From the NCBI RefSeq assembly GCF_902167145.1, contig NC_050097.1, positions 41,400,095-41,464,094 on the forward strand: a stretch of 64,000 nt of DNA, given 5' to 3'. Both the position numbers and the translations under genes were made by a program. Origin of the DNA: Zea mays (Eukaryota; Streptophyta; Magnoliopsida; Poales; Poaceae). Position 1 is the stretch's first letter, and each line of letters begins with the position of its first letter. Under the pieces are notes generated by a model. The model was not told the DNA's origin. It did no database searches and saw only the letters and a program-made list of their open reading frames with translations. Positions 1 to 11,200 of this stretch are shown here, one piece after another.

Positions 1-545
1 ATGGTATGACAATTAGTGTTTCTACTACAACCGGGAACAGGGAAATGTGTGTGTATGTTCTGGAAAGAAAGTGGTGCCACGGGAGCGGGAAGCTCAGTGG
101 TGGTCCACCAAGTGTTATTTCTATTGTCTTAGGAAAACCTTAAAACAACGAGTACTGCCTTTCTCTGAAAAAGTATGAGTGACTTCAACTCCACCATATG
201 AAGCATGTATAATATAGGTCACTTTCTCTTTACGGGAGCCGGATGGGCTTGCAGAATACCTAGTGTATTCACCCAGATTTATTTATGTTTTTCAGCAGCT
301 GAAGACTTCTTTTCTGCTATGCTTGATTGATGGGGCTGTGTCTTCACCCAGTTCTGCCTGTGGCCTGGGCTGTTTTACCTTCCACTGCGCTTTATGATTT
401 TCGGCTCACTCTCGAGCTTGTATCCCCCGGTATTGTAATAACATTATTCAGACTCTGTAACTATTTGAAGTAATGAATGTGGTTACTAGCCTCCTGGGAC
501 TAGTAATTGTATCACATTTGAGTCCCAAAGGATCGGGACGCTTCA
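1..545 (+). mobile_element. 5' LTR (3' part only) of the outer Tekay/Del-type gypsy element
   Basis: This stretch matches 24107-24651 over its whole length with about ten substitutions. It ends in CTTCA directly before a tRNA-Met type primer site, so it is the right end of a 5' LTR whose start lies left of the window. Its partner, the 3' LTR at 21250-24651, shows the full length. The two ends differ in the penultimate base (CA here, TA there). The element's target duplication cannot be checked because its left border is outside the window. Confidence 0.9.
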
Positions 546-547
546 GG

Positions 548-559
548 TGGTATCAGAGC
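548..559 (+). other. primer binding site of the outer gypsy element
   Basis: TGGTATCAGAGC begins two bases after the LTR end and matches the 3' end of plant initiator tRNA-Met as used by many plant LTR retrotransposons. It fixes the plus orientation of the element and its 5' LTR boundary at 545. Confidence 0.9.
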
Positions 560-592
560 CTATAGGACTGGCCGTAGACCGCAGCCCTGACC

Positions 593-1212
593 TGTCGGTG
601 TTTTGGGTCCGACCGCACACCCGGGGTTGCCCCTCAAGGTGTTTTAGGAGTAGGACGGTGCCGCCGACTGTAGCTAAATGGTTCGTGCCAGATGCACGAG
701 GAACAATGGACAGTGTTTACAGGTTCGGGCCGCTTTGAGATGCGTAACACCCTACGTCCTGGCGAGTATGCTTTGTGCAATGGGTTACAAGGTAGCTCTT
801 TGAAGTTAGAGCTTAGAGAGATGAGGTGGATGGCTGAATAATAATGGGATCGATCGTTCTGAAGGGGTGCCCCCTAGGCCTTATATATTTGACCGTGAGG
901 CAATACATGTGGATATGCACCTAAAAGATAGTGAACCGTTTTTGTCTATCTTCCTATGATTCTGTCGACTTATCCTCGCCTGGTTCCGTCGTACGGGGCT
1001 CCATCGCGTGAAAGTCGGATCTTCTGTTGCGGTCGCTTGCTCAACGCTGTGGGGCCGTCCGGGTTTGCGCCCACCCGGCCTTATGTCGATCTGCTTCACT
1101 GGTCATTTCTCCCCAGGCCCATGAAGGAGTGACCTCACGATTTATTGGGCTCTTGGGCCTTTCGTGAAGTCTATTACCCTTCCAGTGGACCCGGGGATAT
1201 CCATCCCCCTCA
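593..1212 (-). repeat. Grande 3' LTR (left copy)
   Basis: On the minus strand it starts TGAGGGGG and ends CCGACA. It is preceded by the purine-rich stretch GATCGGGGGCT (complement of 1213-1223), a plausible polypurine tract. A minus-strand TATATAAGG motif lies near 883-892. It is about 98% identical to the copy at 14332-14952. Confidence 0.9.
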
Positions 1213-2346
1213 AGCCCCCGATCTTCGGGCTGATTTTGAGATAATCGGCCCAAAGATCCTAGGTCCAGCTTGCGGTCTTTGATAAGAAATGCTTTCCAAG
1301 CCGTCTGGTAAAAATGATTTTTTACTGTCTCCTTCTGCTTTAATTACTCGTAAACTGGAGCCTTGTTTCATGCTTGTGCCTTGGGGGTCGGCATTTCATT
1401 TTGTAGGACCCTGAACTTCACTGGGTGCACCAAAGGTGCACCCAATGGGTGTAGCCCCCGAGCTTCGAGTGGATTTTGGAAAATAATCCTCTCGAAGGTC
1501 TTCATCAGAGATTATTTTTATTTTCCACTTGTACTTTGGTTGAGGGTCAATCTTGCCTTCAATCTTGCCTTATGCCTTAGAAATTGGTGTCGTCTTCTCT
1601 TGAAATGGTGATTCATTGGGTGCACCGGAGGTGCACCCAATGGGTGTAGCCCCCGAGCTTCGAGTGGATTTTTGAAGATAATCCATTCGAAGGTCTTCAT
1701 TTCGTGTCTTTTTGCTGAGGGTCATGTTTTCTTTTTTCGGGTGCCTTAGAAGTCAGCATTATGTCATCCATATTATGCTTTATAGGTCAGCATTATGTCA
1801 TCAATATTATGCTTTAGAGGTCAGCATGTATTTTGTCTTTTGCAGCCGAGTTCGTGATCCGCCCATATCTTGCTAGGTGGTGCAATTTATTTGCTCTGCG
1901 ACTGATTGGACATTTGATGGACGTTCCCTGGCTAGTCTTCACGTCGCTTCTGTCGGTCAGATTTTGTACTTCACCGACTATATTTGGCTTTCCTTTGATC
2001 CTTACTGATATCTCATTTTTGTCTTGAGGTATTCATTGCATGCCCTGCACGGATGTGACAATTTTGAAAAATATACTGATAATTCCTGGGCATCCCCCCC
2101 AATGGGTGTGGGCAAGGGATGGCTTGGTACGCTGAGTGTTTTAGCCGGCTGCTTCTGAGTAGTAATGTGATGTGACGGCGGGCGTAATCATATCATCCGC
2201 GCTGTTGACTGGAGTCCCAATGGGTGTTGCGTTGCGTGAAACGTTGTCAGCCGCCTGATGTGTCTTCAGACGAGTTGAAGTGTGTATTGAATGCTTCACG
2301 ACTGTTCAGTGACCGTGGTTGGAGGTGAGCGGTTGCCTTCTTCTTC
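1213..2346. repeat. Grande 3' region: GGTGCACC-containing duplicated blocks, otherwise non-coding
   Basis: No supportable gene is seen here. Two 85-bp blocks (about 1420-1506 and 1616-1700) are near copies. Each carries the palindromic pair GGGTGCACC / GGTGCACCC followed by AATGGGTGTAGCCCCCGAGCTTCG. A tandem 40-bp repeat with the core GTCAGCATTATGTCATC lies at about 1752-1830. The short phrase CCCAATGGGTGT recurs again near 2098 and 2217 and, in triplicate, inside the coding gene near 5220-5290. Confidence 0.7.
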
Positions 2347-2354
2347 TATAAATA
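2347..2354 (+). promoter_or_regulatory. TATA box for the acidic plus-strand gene in Grande
   Basis: TATAAATA lies 80 bases upstream of an ATG in a strong Kozak context (ACCATGG, start 2434). The spacing fits a plant core promoter with a leader of about 50 bases. It supports transcription opposite to the element's own gag-pol. Confidence 0.6.
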
Positions 2355-2433
2355 GTGCCTTTGCCTCTCTGGTTTTTTCACATCTCTTGCTATTCTCCGC
2401 TGCTTGCTTCCTTCCTCTCCTTGCATTTCCACC

Positions 2434-2850
2434 ATGGGCAAGAACAACAAACGCAAGCGCGAGCCAACTCCTCCATCAGAGGACTTTGGCGACTCAGAAT
2501 ACTCAGAGGAGGAGTTCTCCTCTGAGTCCGAGGGGTCTCCAGCTCCCGTCTCTCCCCCAGCGTCGTCCGATGACTCGGACGACTCTCAGGGGATTGCCGC
2601 GGAGGTGTGGACTTACATCCGGGCCGTCGAGCGCTCCGGGCTCGAAGGCTCAAATGAGTCGGAGTACTCCTCGGACGAGGAGGACTCGCCCGAGGAGGGC
2701 GGCGAAGGTGACGACGACGACGACGGCGGCGGCAGGGGCGGCAACGGCGGCAGCAGGGGCGACAACGGCGGCAGCAGGGGCAGCGACGGCGGCAGCATGG
2801 GTAGCGGCGGCGGTGGCAGCAGCAAGGGCAGCAACAAGGCCAGTGGCTGA
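2434..2850 (+). CDS. Small acidic, Gly/Ser-rich protein encoded antisense to Grande gag-pol
   Basis: The predicted protein has 138 residues. The start at 2434 is chosen for its ACCATGG context and the upstream TATA box; an in-frame ATG at 2404 lacks both. The N-terminus is basic and looks like a nuclear localisation signal (GKNNKRKREP). A Ser/Asp/Glu-rich acidic middle follows (residues about 15-100, with SDDSDDS and an EEGGEGDDDDD run), and the C-terminal 40 residues are a low-complexity Gly-Gly-Ser/Asn repeat. No enzymatic domain is recognisable. It sits between the Grande 3' LTR and the 41-bp tandem array that precedes the larger plus-strand gene. No stop or frameshift interrupts it, unlike the neighbouring gag-pol. 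Composition alone would suit an acidic chaperone-like or DNA-associated protein, but that is a guess. Confidence 0.6.
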   Translation: MGKNNKRKREPTPPSEDFGDSEYSEEEFSSESEGSPAPVSPPASSDDSDDSQGIAAEVWTYIRAVERSGLEGSNESEYSSDEEDSPEEGGEGDDDDDGGGRGGNGGSRGDNGGSRGSDGGSMGSGGGGSSKGSNKASG

Positions 2851-3109
2851 ATGCCACTGGTTTTTAGATATTAGTATAGATTAGAAGTAGTATAGTGAAA
2901 TAATGTAGTAGTATTAGTAGTGTAGAGTAGTATAGTGTAGCGTAGTAGTAGTAGTAGCAGTAGGGAAGTATCAACTCATAATGAGTTAATTTGTAAGTAC
3001 AGTTACTTCCCTTAATGAAGAATGATTTCGTCTCCTCCTGTGCCAATTACTTTGCTTCATAGTAAGTTGATCTCTTATTTGTGAAGCTGATTCATTCGGA
3101 ATAGTATCT

Positions 3110-3690
3110 AAACAACTCGGGCATCATATCGCCACTTTAGGGGTGATGGCCGAGCTATTATTGTCAACATTTATGCATTTGAAATAGAGTCCGAGTGATG
3201 ACGAAACCATGTCAGCGTCGGAATGACGGTTTGACCACGTTGGCTATCTTAGATGTGACAGCCGAGTGACTTGTAACGACTCCAGCGTTTTTTAGAGATA
3301 ACCGCCGAGCGACTGAGGACATCGTCGGCGCTTTAAAGATAGCCGCCGAGCGACTGAAGACATCATCGGCACTTTAGAGATAAATGCCGAGCGACTGGAG
3401 ACATCGTCGGCGCTTTTAGAGATAAATGCCGAGCGACTGGAGACGTCGTCGGCGCTTTAGAGATAGCCGCCGAGCGACTGGTGATAACATCGGTGTTTTA
3501 GAAATATCAGCCGAGTTAGAACGGGCCGTGTCGACCACTTTTGAGGATAATAGCCGAGTGACGATGTGGCACGCCGGTGTTTTAGAAGTAACTGCCGGGT
3601 GACGATGTGGCACGCCGGTGTTTTAGAAGTAACTGCCAGGTGATGACGTGGCACGCCGGCGTTTTAGAAGTAACTGCCGGGTGCTAACTG
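3110..3690 (+). repeat. 41-bp tandem array upstream of the Transposase_28 gene in Grande
   Basis: About 14 imperfect units with a 41-42 bp period carry the core GCCGAGCGACTG, then ACATCGTCGGCGCTTTAGAGATA. The cores at 3304, 3345, 3386, 3428 and 3469 fix the period. The right part of the array has drifted into a sub-family (GTGACGATGTGGCACGCCGG, then TTTTAGAAGTAACTGCC) near 3555-3690. The array ends about 150 bp before the start codon of the large plus-strand gene, so it occupies that gene's promoter position. Internal tandem-repeat clusters are a known trait of Grande. Confidence 0.85.
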
Positions 3691-3840
3691 GGCGCTTTTG
3701 GAAACGATATCTGACTCGGGAATATCCCGCATATACTGCGCTTTCAGCCGCCTCTACTTTCCGTGCCCTAGTTCTTGCTTTCCTGCCTCCAGATCTTCTC
3801 TGCAATTCGACTCCCGCTTCTGTTTGCCAGTAGGGTTGAA

Positions 3841-6800
3841 ATGGCGCCCAAGAGAAAGGCCTCGAGTTCATCCGCTGCGGTGATTCCTCCCATCGACCCC
3901 AACAGCCAGTTGCCTTTCGCAGGTAACCATATGTCTGTTGTCTCCGAGCCTGACCTTCTCCACCTCGTATCCATCGGGGTCCTTCCCCCGAGGGAGCTTT
4001 GTTTTTGGCGGATTTGTCATGGGGTCACTGTCCCGACAGAGGATACCCATGAATCCGTGATTTACGTTCCTTTTCTTCTTCGCGGTCTCGCTCTCCCCAT
4101 TTCTCCCTTCTTCTGCGGCCTCCTTGATTTCTATCGGCTCAACTTGACCCATCTGAATCCCAATTCTATTCTGCAAATTTCCATTTACGTTCATTTGTGC
4201 GAAGCTTTTCTTGGCGTCTTGCCACATTTTGGACTGTGGAAGTATCTGTATCACTGTCGCCCTGGAATGGCCGGGGGGCAGCATCAGCTGGTTGGGGGTG
4301 CTAGTTTAGAGATGCGCCGTGGGAGGAAGTCTGATTATCTTGAAATCCCTCTCAAGGACAGTATTAAGGGATGACACTTGGAGTGGTTTATCGTTGAGAA
4401 CCACAGAAATTCTCTCCCCCCACGGTCGGGGAGGCAGCCAGACATTCGTACCCCGAGTTGGACCGAGTCCCCCACAGATCAGGAGGTGGCTGAGGCTAGG
4501 GCTTTGCTAGCTGAAGTTGGACTGCTGAAGGAGAGGGGTCTGACTGCAGAGGCTGTGGTTCCTGATTTTGTTTTCAAGAACATTCAGCCGTTGAAGGACA
4601 GGGCTTACCCGGCTTATCTGTACAGAGGCCTAGCTGACTCGACTCGGGTTACCAACAGAAGGATTCCCTCTGTAGACTTGGTGAACCGACTTGAGATGAT
4701 TCTTAGAGGCAAGGTATCAAATGTTGGTGCCCCAGTGGCATACTCAGCCTGGAACCTACCTCCTCCCAAGGCCTTCACTCTTTTTGTGTCGAATCCACCT
4801 GTCGCTGATGGCAGTTTGGGCCTTAGAGTGCGACCCTCTGCTGAAGAAGTTAGCGCCTTAGTTGCCTCGCTCGGGGAAATTCCTGATGATGAACGGCAGG
4901 TCCACTTTGAGGTGCCTTTGGATCCCAGTGATGCAGAGATAAGTGCTATGCTCGATATGCTGGCTGAGGACTCTTCTGATGCTGCTCCTGCTGGGACATT
5001 GGTGGTGGCGCCTCTCCCATAAGCTGGTATAAACTCGGATATTCAGAAGCTTGTCAGTGTTCACCCAAGACACCCTTCCCGAGCTAATCAACTTGATCCT
5101 CCTGCTGATGAGCAGAAAAAAAAGAGACGTCTCCGGCGAGTATCTAGTTTGGATCGGGATGTTGGTCCTTCGGTTCCTGTTGCTGAAGAAGTGCCTGCTC
5201 CTGAATTTACTGACGCTGACCCCAATGGGGGTGCTCCACCTGCTGCTGACCCCAATGGGTGTGCTCCACCTGCCGCTGACCCCAATGGGTGTGTTGTCTG
5301 TGTTGCTGATGAAAACGACGAGGAGGAAGAGGATGAGGTCCCTTTGACTCGGAAGAACAGTCGTCAGTATGTCGCCAGTGGGAAAAGTAGTGGAGTTCCT
5401 TCTCCTGCTTTGTCTGCCCTCATTGGTCTACAAGAATTGTCCCTGTCAAACTTTGATCAGACTCTTGAAGATATGGTTCCAGAAGACCTGTTATCAGAGC
5501 CAGCGAATGATGGTGTGATGGAGGTTTGTGCTGATGTGCTCGACGCCGGGTTGGGATCGTCCCGGGCAGCGTCTCGCGTCTCATCGACCTTAGAGCGCGG
5601 TCTTGAGGGTCGGGAAACTGACTTGGATCGTCTTGCCCCCATGGAAGTAATTGAGGGACCCTCAGCCTTAGAGGTGGCTACTGTAGAGAACTTGGTCCTC
5701 AAGGATGGTGCTGACACTTGCCCAGCCCCCGAGGATGTTGCCGGGGATGACTCGGCTCGGGTGGGGGACGCAAGCCACTGCCCAGCCCCCGAGGGTACTG
5801 CCGGAGATGATCCAGCTCAAGTGGGTGGCGCAAACTATAGCCCAGCCCCCGAGGGTGTCCGAGCGGGGTCTCCCTCTTGTACTTCCATGGATGTTCACGC
5901 AGGAACTTCTCCGCGCTCCGGTTGCATGGTGGTAGCCCAAGCTTTGGGACAGGGAGTCGCTTTAGAGGCTAGCGTTCCCGCTGACCAAGCTTTGGGCTCT
6001 GTTGATGGTGCCGAGTTGGTCCCTGCTGGTTCATTGCAAGCTGCTTCGGGTGGCGACCTTATGCCAGGTCATCAATTGATCTCTTACGATTTGGGAGTCC
6101 CTTCGTTCTTCTCCAATCTCCAGGTATTGTGATATATTCTGGCCTGGCTTTTACACCGTACGAACTGCTGTCAACACGCTCATTTGTTCTCCATATCAGG
6201 CATTGGTGGACGGGATGGCTAGTCAGCTGAGGATGCAAGATGCTTTCGTTCCAGAAGGAGCTTCATCCCTGGCACGTTGGAATCCGGTGTTGCTCCAACA
6301 TCGCGTCTCTAATTTGGAGGCGACGAATGCTGGTTAGTACTCTTTTTCTTCTCTTTGTCTATCTCATTGAACTGCTTTACATTTTGACTCTTTTTGCTTG
6401 ATTGTCTCTTGCTAGATATGGCTCGGCAGATTTCCGTTCTTGAAGAAAAACATTCTCAAGGTCGGGTTGAACTGGTCCAGCGGTGTTCTGATTTTGAGGA
6501 AAAGTATTCTCAAAGCCAGACTGAGCTGGCCCAGGTCTCTGCTGCTCTAAATGATGCTAAGACGCTGAACTCTACTCTTCGCGTTCAGCTTGATTCTGAA
6601 AAGGTGACTTATGAAACTGTGCCTTATATTGTTGTGTTTTTATTGCTCGTCTGATGTTTGAAGGAGTTGATTCTTGTTTGCAGGAAGAAAAAAGTGCCCT
6701 TGTCGCTTCTCGCGACAATCTTGACAGACTTTATCGTGATTCTAGCAATTCGTTGACCATCCTGGAGAGAAGCCATCGCTTTACCATGGAGGAGTTAGAC

Positions 6801-7145
6801 AATCATCGTTGTAAGCTGCAGGAATCCACAGATGATGTGATCCGTCTCAGGCAGTTGATATCGGCTAAGGATGCTGCTATCAAAGAACTCCGTGCTTCCA
6901 AGAAATCCATCACCCAAGAGCTAGAGACTGCTCAATTGGCTATCAAAGTTGCTGAAGAAACTTCCATTACTCTGAGGGCCCAGCGCGATAGAGCCATGGA
7001 TAAAGCCATTCGCGCGGGGCGAATCTTGATGAGGAGACCCGGCGTGGTTGTTCCTGAAGACATAAGGGCTGACGTGAACGCTGCTCCTGATTCCTCAAGT
7101 CGCCCTTCTTCGTCGGTTGCCCCTGAGAAAGATATTGCGAAATAG
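3841..7145 (+). CDS. Four-exon plus-strand gene of Grande with gypsy-type Transposase_28 domain (gene23-like), two nonsense codons
   Basis: Exons are 3841-6123, 6200-6332, 6416-6603 and 6684-7145. The three introns (6124-6199, 6333-6415, 6604-6683) have GT-AG borders and T-rich 3' ends, and the frame is kept across all junctions, giving 1021 codons. The N-terminus is MAPKRKASSSS, a likely nuclear signal. Residues about 34-240 resemble Pfam 'putative gypsy type transposon' (PF04195; motifs EPDLLHLVSIGVLPPRE and FFCGLLDFYRLNLTHLNPN). The middle is acidic and repetitive (three ADPNG..APPA units; three CPAPE.. units near residues 620-680). Exons 3-4 encode a long coiled coil. Two in-frame stops interrupt exon 1: TGA at 4372-4374 (codon 178, probably from TGG) and TAA at 5020-5022 (codon 394). 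The gene lies opposite to gag-pol and matches the antisense gene described for Grande. Its role is unknown; a DNA-binding or regulatory function is only inferred. Confidence 0.8.
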
Positions 7146-7354
7146 AGAAATATTTTGCGTGCTTTGAGCGCGCGGTTAGCATGATCGAATGTTTGTTAGA
7201 GGACACCAGTTCAGCATGATATTGTTACTCTCCTATTGTTTTAGAATTCAACAGTACGTAGATTTGCAGTAGTAAAATGTTGTGTGATGGTTTTGAAACT
7301 TGTTTACGGGATATAGAAGTCACCCCTACATGAGTATTCGTAAGCATGCGAAAT

Positions 7355-8140
7355 CACCTTAAGTCGTTGCTGACTTAAATTGATTGCTTTTGTTAGTAGG
7401 GCATAGTGGTCACCCTGGGTTAAGTAAGTGCGAGTATGTTGCACCGCCTTAAGTCGTTGCCGACTTAAGCCGATTGCTCCGTTAGCAGGGCATAGTGGTC
7501 ACCCCGAGTTAAGTAAGCGCGAGCATGTTGCACCGTCTTAAGTCGTTGCCGACTTAAGCCAATTGCTCCGTTAGCAGGGCATAGTGGTCACCCCGAGTTA
7601 AGTAAGCGCGAGCATGTTGCACCGCCTTAAGTCGTTGCCGACTTAAGCCGATTGCTCCGTTAGCAGGGCATAGTGGTCACCCCGAGTTAAGTAAGCGCGA
7701 GCATGTTGCACCGCCTTAAGTCGTTGCCGACTTAAGCCGATTGCTCCGTTAGCAGGGCATAGTGGTCACCCCGAGTTAAGTAAGCGCGAGCATGTTGCAC
7801 CGCCTTAAGTCGTTGCCGACTTAAGCCGATTGCTCCGTTAGCAGGGTATAGTGGTCACCCCGAGTTAAGTAAGCGCGAGCATGTTGCACCGCCTTAAGTC
7901 GTTGCCGACTTAAGCTGATTGCTCCGTTAGCAGGGCATAGTGGTCACCTCGAGTTAAGTAAGCAAAAGCATGTTGCACCGCCTTAAGTCGTTGCCGACTT
8001 AAGCTGATTGCTCCGTTAGCAGGGTATAGTGGTCACCCCGAGTTAAGTAAGCGCGAGCATGTTGCACCGCCTTAAGTCGTTGCCGACTTAAGCCGATTGC
8101 TCCGTTAGCAGGGCATAGTGGTCACCCCGAGTTAAGTAAG
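7355..8140 (+). repeat. 89-bp tandem array with a 9-bp hairpin in every unit (Grande)
   Basis: Nine units have an exact 89-bp period (CACCG starts at 7442, 7531, 7620, 7709, 7798, 7887, 7976 and 8065; the first unit near 7355 is degenerate). Each unit contains CTTAAGTCG - TTGC - CGACTTAAG, a perfect 9-bp inverted repeat with a 4-base loop, then GCATAGTGGTCACCCCGAGTTAAGTAAGCGCGAGC. Unit-to-unit identity is very high. The array lies between the convergent 3' ends of gag-pol (minus, ending at 8253) and the Transposase_28 gene (plus, ending at 7145). Confidence 0.9.
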
Positions 8141-8252
8141 AATGCAAGTCAATCATGAACAAACAGAGTATCTTTGAAGCCCCTTTTTTTATTGATGACA
8201 TATTTCCCGTTTTACAGAGTACATCGTCGTCCCGATAGCTTTTGAAATACAG

Positions 8253-11200
8253 CTAGGGATAAAACTTCCTAAGGTGTTCTATATTCCAGGAGTTCCCAAT
8301 TTCTGTGCCATCCATTTGAGTGAGACGATATGATCCCGGCCGAGTGACTTCTGCTACTATGAATGGTCCTTCCCATAAGGGCGATAACTTGTGTCGTCCC
8401 TCCCCCGTTAGAATTCAGCGGAGGACGAGATCTCCTACTGAAAAGGATCGTTGTCGCACGACCTTGTCGTGATAGCGTCTCAGAGTCTGTTGATACCGTG
8501 CCGATTGAATTACTGCGTTCAGTCGCTCTTCTTCGAGTACATCGACATCTTCCAGCCTGGTTGCCTCGGCCTCTGCTATGCTTTCAAAGATCAACCTTGG
8601 CACCCCAAACTTGAGATCAGCAGGCAGTACTGCCTCTGACCCATAGACCATGAAGAAAGGAGTGTTTCCATGCAGAGCTCGGCTAGGTTGGGTTCTTAGG
8701 CTCCAAACGACGTAGGGCAATTCCCTTATCCACTTTCCTGCGAACTTTTCATTTTTATCGAAAACCTTTTTTCTGAGTGCCTCCAATATCATCCTGTTAG
8801 CTCGTTCAACCTGCCCGTTGGCTCTCGGGTGTGCTACCGAAGCATACTTGACCTGAATGCTTTTTTGCTCGCAGAAATCAAAGAACTCTGAACTTGTGAA
8901 GTTGGATCCCAGGTCGGTTATGATACTGTTCGGTATTCCGAACCTGAATATTATGTCTTGTATGAATTCCACGGCTTTAGCTGAGGTCAAAGAAGCAATG
9001 GGTTTGAACTCTATCCATTTAGTGAACTTGTCGATTGCTACCAGTACATGAGTATATCCTCCTTGAGCTTTCTTGAAAGGTCCAATCATATCTAGCCCCC
9101 AGCATGCAAAGGGCCAAGTCACCGGTATGGTCTGCAGTTGCTGTGCTGGTAGATGTTGTTGCTTTGACAAGTACTGGCAAGCTTCGCACCTCCGAACTAA
9201 CTCGGCTGCATCACTTTTCGCTGTTGGCCAATAGAATCCCGACCTGAAGACTTTCCCGACTAGTGTCTTGGACGCTGCGTGTATTCCACATTGTCCAGCA
9301 TGGACCTCGTCTAGAAGTCGCTTCCCAGTAGATGAGAGAATGCACTTCATGAAGATGCCTGATGCGCCCCTTCTGTATAGTGTCTCCCCAATGAGTGTGT
9401 AGTGAGCTGACTGTCTAGCGATGCGCTCAGCTGCATTTTTATCGTCTGGTTCCTCTTCATTCTTTATATATCTGATAATCGGCCTTCTCCAATCATCAGA
9501 GCCTGACTCTGGTTGATTCACGAAATTACACTCTTCTGCTTGATCCATTGAGATGCTTGGCTGTGGTATTTCTTGTACAAAGACTCCGGGTGGGACTTGA
9601 GTTCGACTGGATCCCAGCTTGGACAATACATCGGCTGCCGTGTTTCGATCTCTTTCTACATGATGAAATTCCAGACCTTCAAATTTATCTTCTAGTTTTT
9701 GGATGGCAGTGCAGTATTTTCCCATTGAATCATTCAAACAGTCTCATTCTTTGTTTATCTGGCTTATGACTACCAAATAATCTCCGTATACCATCAGTCT
9801 CTTGATGCCTAATGATATAGCGATGTTCAGTCCATGGATCAGAGCTTCATACTCGGCTGCATTGTTAGAGGCTGGAAATAGCAACTGAAGGGCATATTTG
9901 AGGTGCTCGCCTCCAGGTGCGATGAAGAGAATTCTCGCGCCTGCTCCCTGCAGCTTCAGCGAGCCATCAAAATACATCCGCCATACTTCTGCAGTTTCTA
10001 GGTTCTCTGGTACTTGTTGTTCAGTCCATTCTGATACGAAGTCAACCAATGCTTGAGTTTTGATGGCAGTGCGAGGTCGAAATTCAATGTCATGAGATCC
10101 CAGTTCACAGGCCCACTTGGCTATTCGACCAATGGCTTCCTTGTTGTGAAGGATGTCCCCTATCGGAAAACCAGTGACTACTATGACTTTGTGGTCATCA
10201 AAGTAGTGACGTAGCTTGCGGGCAGTTAGAAGTACTGCGTATAACAGCTTCTGAACTTGAGGATACTTTTTCTTCGAGGGACCTAGAACTTCACTGATGA
10301 AATAAACAGGGTGTTGCACTGGATAGGCATGTCTTTCTTCTGCTCGCTCGACTACCAACGCGGTGCTTACCACGTGAGTCGTGCAAGAGATATACAGCAG
10401 TAGGTCTTCAGCTGGTTGAGTTGATGTGGCTCGCCGTGGCGGCTTCAGTACTGGTGGGGTTGTCAAGAATTTCTTTAGTGCATCTAGGGCCTCCTGTGCT
10501 TCTAAAGTCCACTGAAACTTATCCACTTTCTTGAGTAGCTTGTAAAATGGTAAGCCTTTTTCTCCCAGCCTGGATATAAATCTGCTCAGGGCTGCCATAC
10601 ATCTGGTAAGTCGCTGAACCTTCTTTTGCGATCGTGGTGCCTCCATTTTCATGATAGCTTCAATCTTATCCGGATTAGCTTCAATTCCCCGATGGCTGAC
10701 AATAAATCCGAGTAGCTTTCCTGCTGGTACCCCAAAGACACATTTTTCGGGATTAAGCTTCCATCGATATCGCCGTAGACTGTTGAAAACCAGCTGTAAG
10801 TCTTCGATGAAGTTTTCTGAGTTCTCTGTTTTGATTACCACGTCATCCACGTAGGCTTCCACATGCTTGCCCCAGTGATCAGCTAAGCATGTTTGAATGG
10901 CTCTCTGATAAGTCGCTCCAGCGTTTTTGAGGCCAAACAGCATGGAGGTATAGCAGAAAGCACCGAATGGAGTGATGAATGTTGTTTTTTCCTCGTCTTC
11001 CTTTGCCAAACTGATCTGATGGTATCCGGAATAACAGTCCAGAAAAGACAGCACAGAACACCCGGCAGTGGAGTCTACCACCTGATCTATCCTAGGGAGC
11101 CCGAAGGGATCCTTTGGGCAATGTTTGTTGAGATCTGTATAGTCGACGCACATGCGCCAATCCACTTTATTCTTTTTGAGTACAAGAACAGGGTTGGCTA

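Noticed and set aside
2390..2857. Minus-strand frame of Cys/Arg repeats opposite the acidic gene
   Set aside because: It is the antisense reading of the GGC/GAC repeat; it lacks a promoter or any domain.
7355..8140. CRISPR-like regular repeats
   Set aside because: The 89-bp units are directly adjacent with no unique spacers and lie in a plant retrotransposon, so this is a tandem array.
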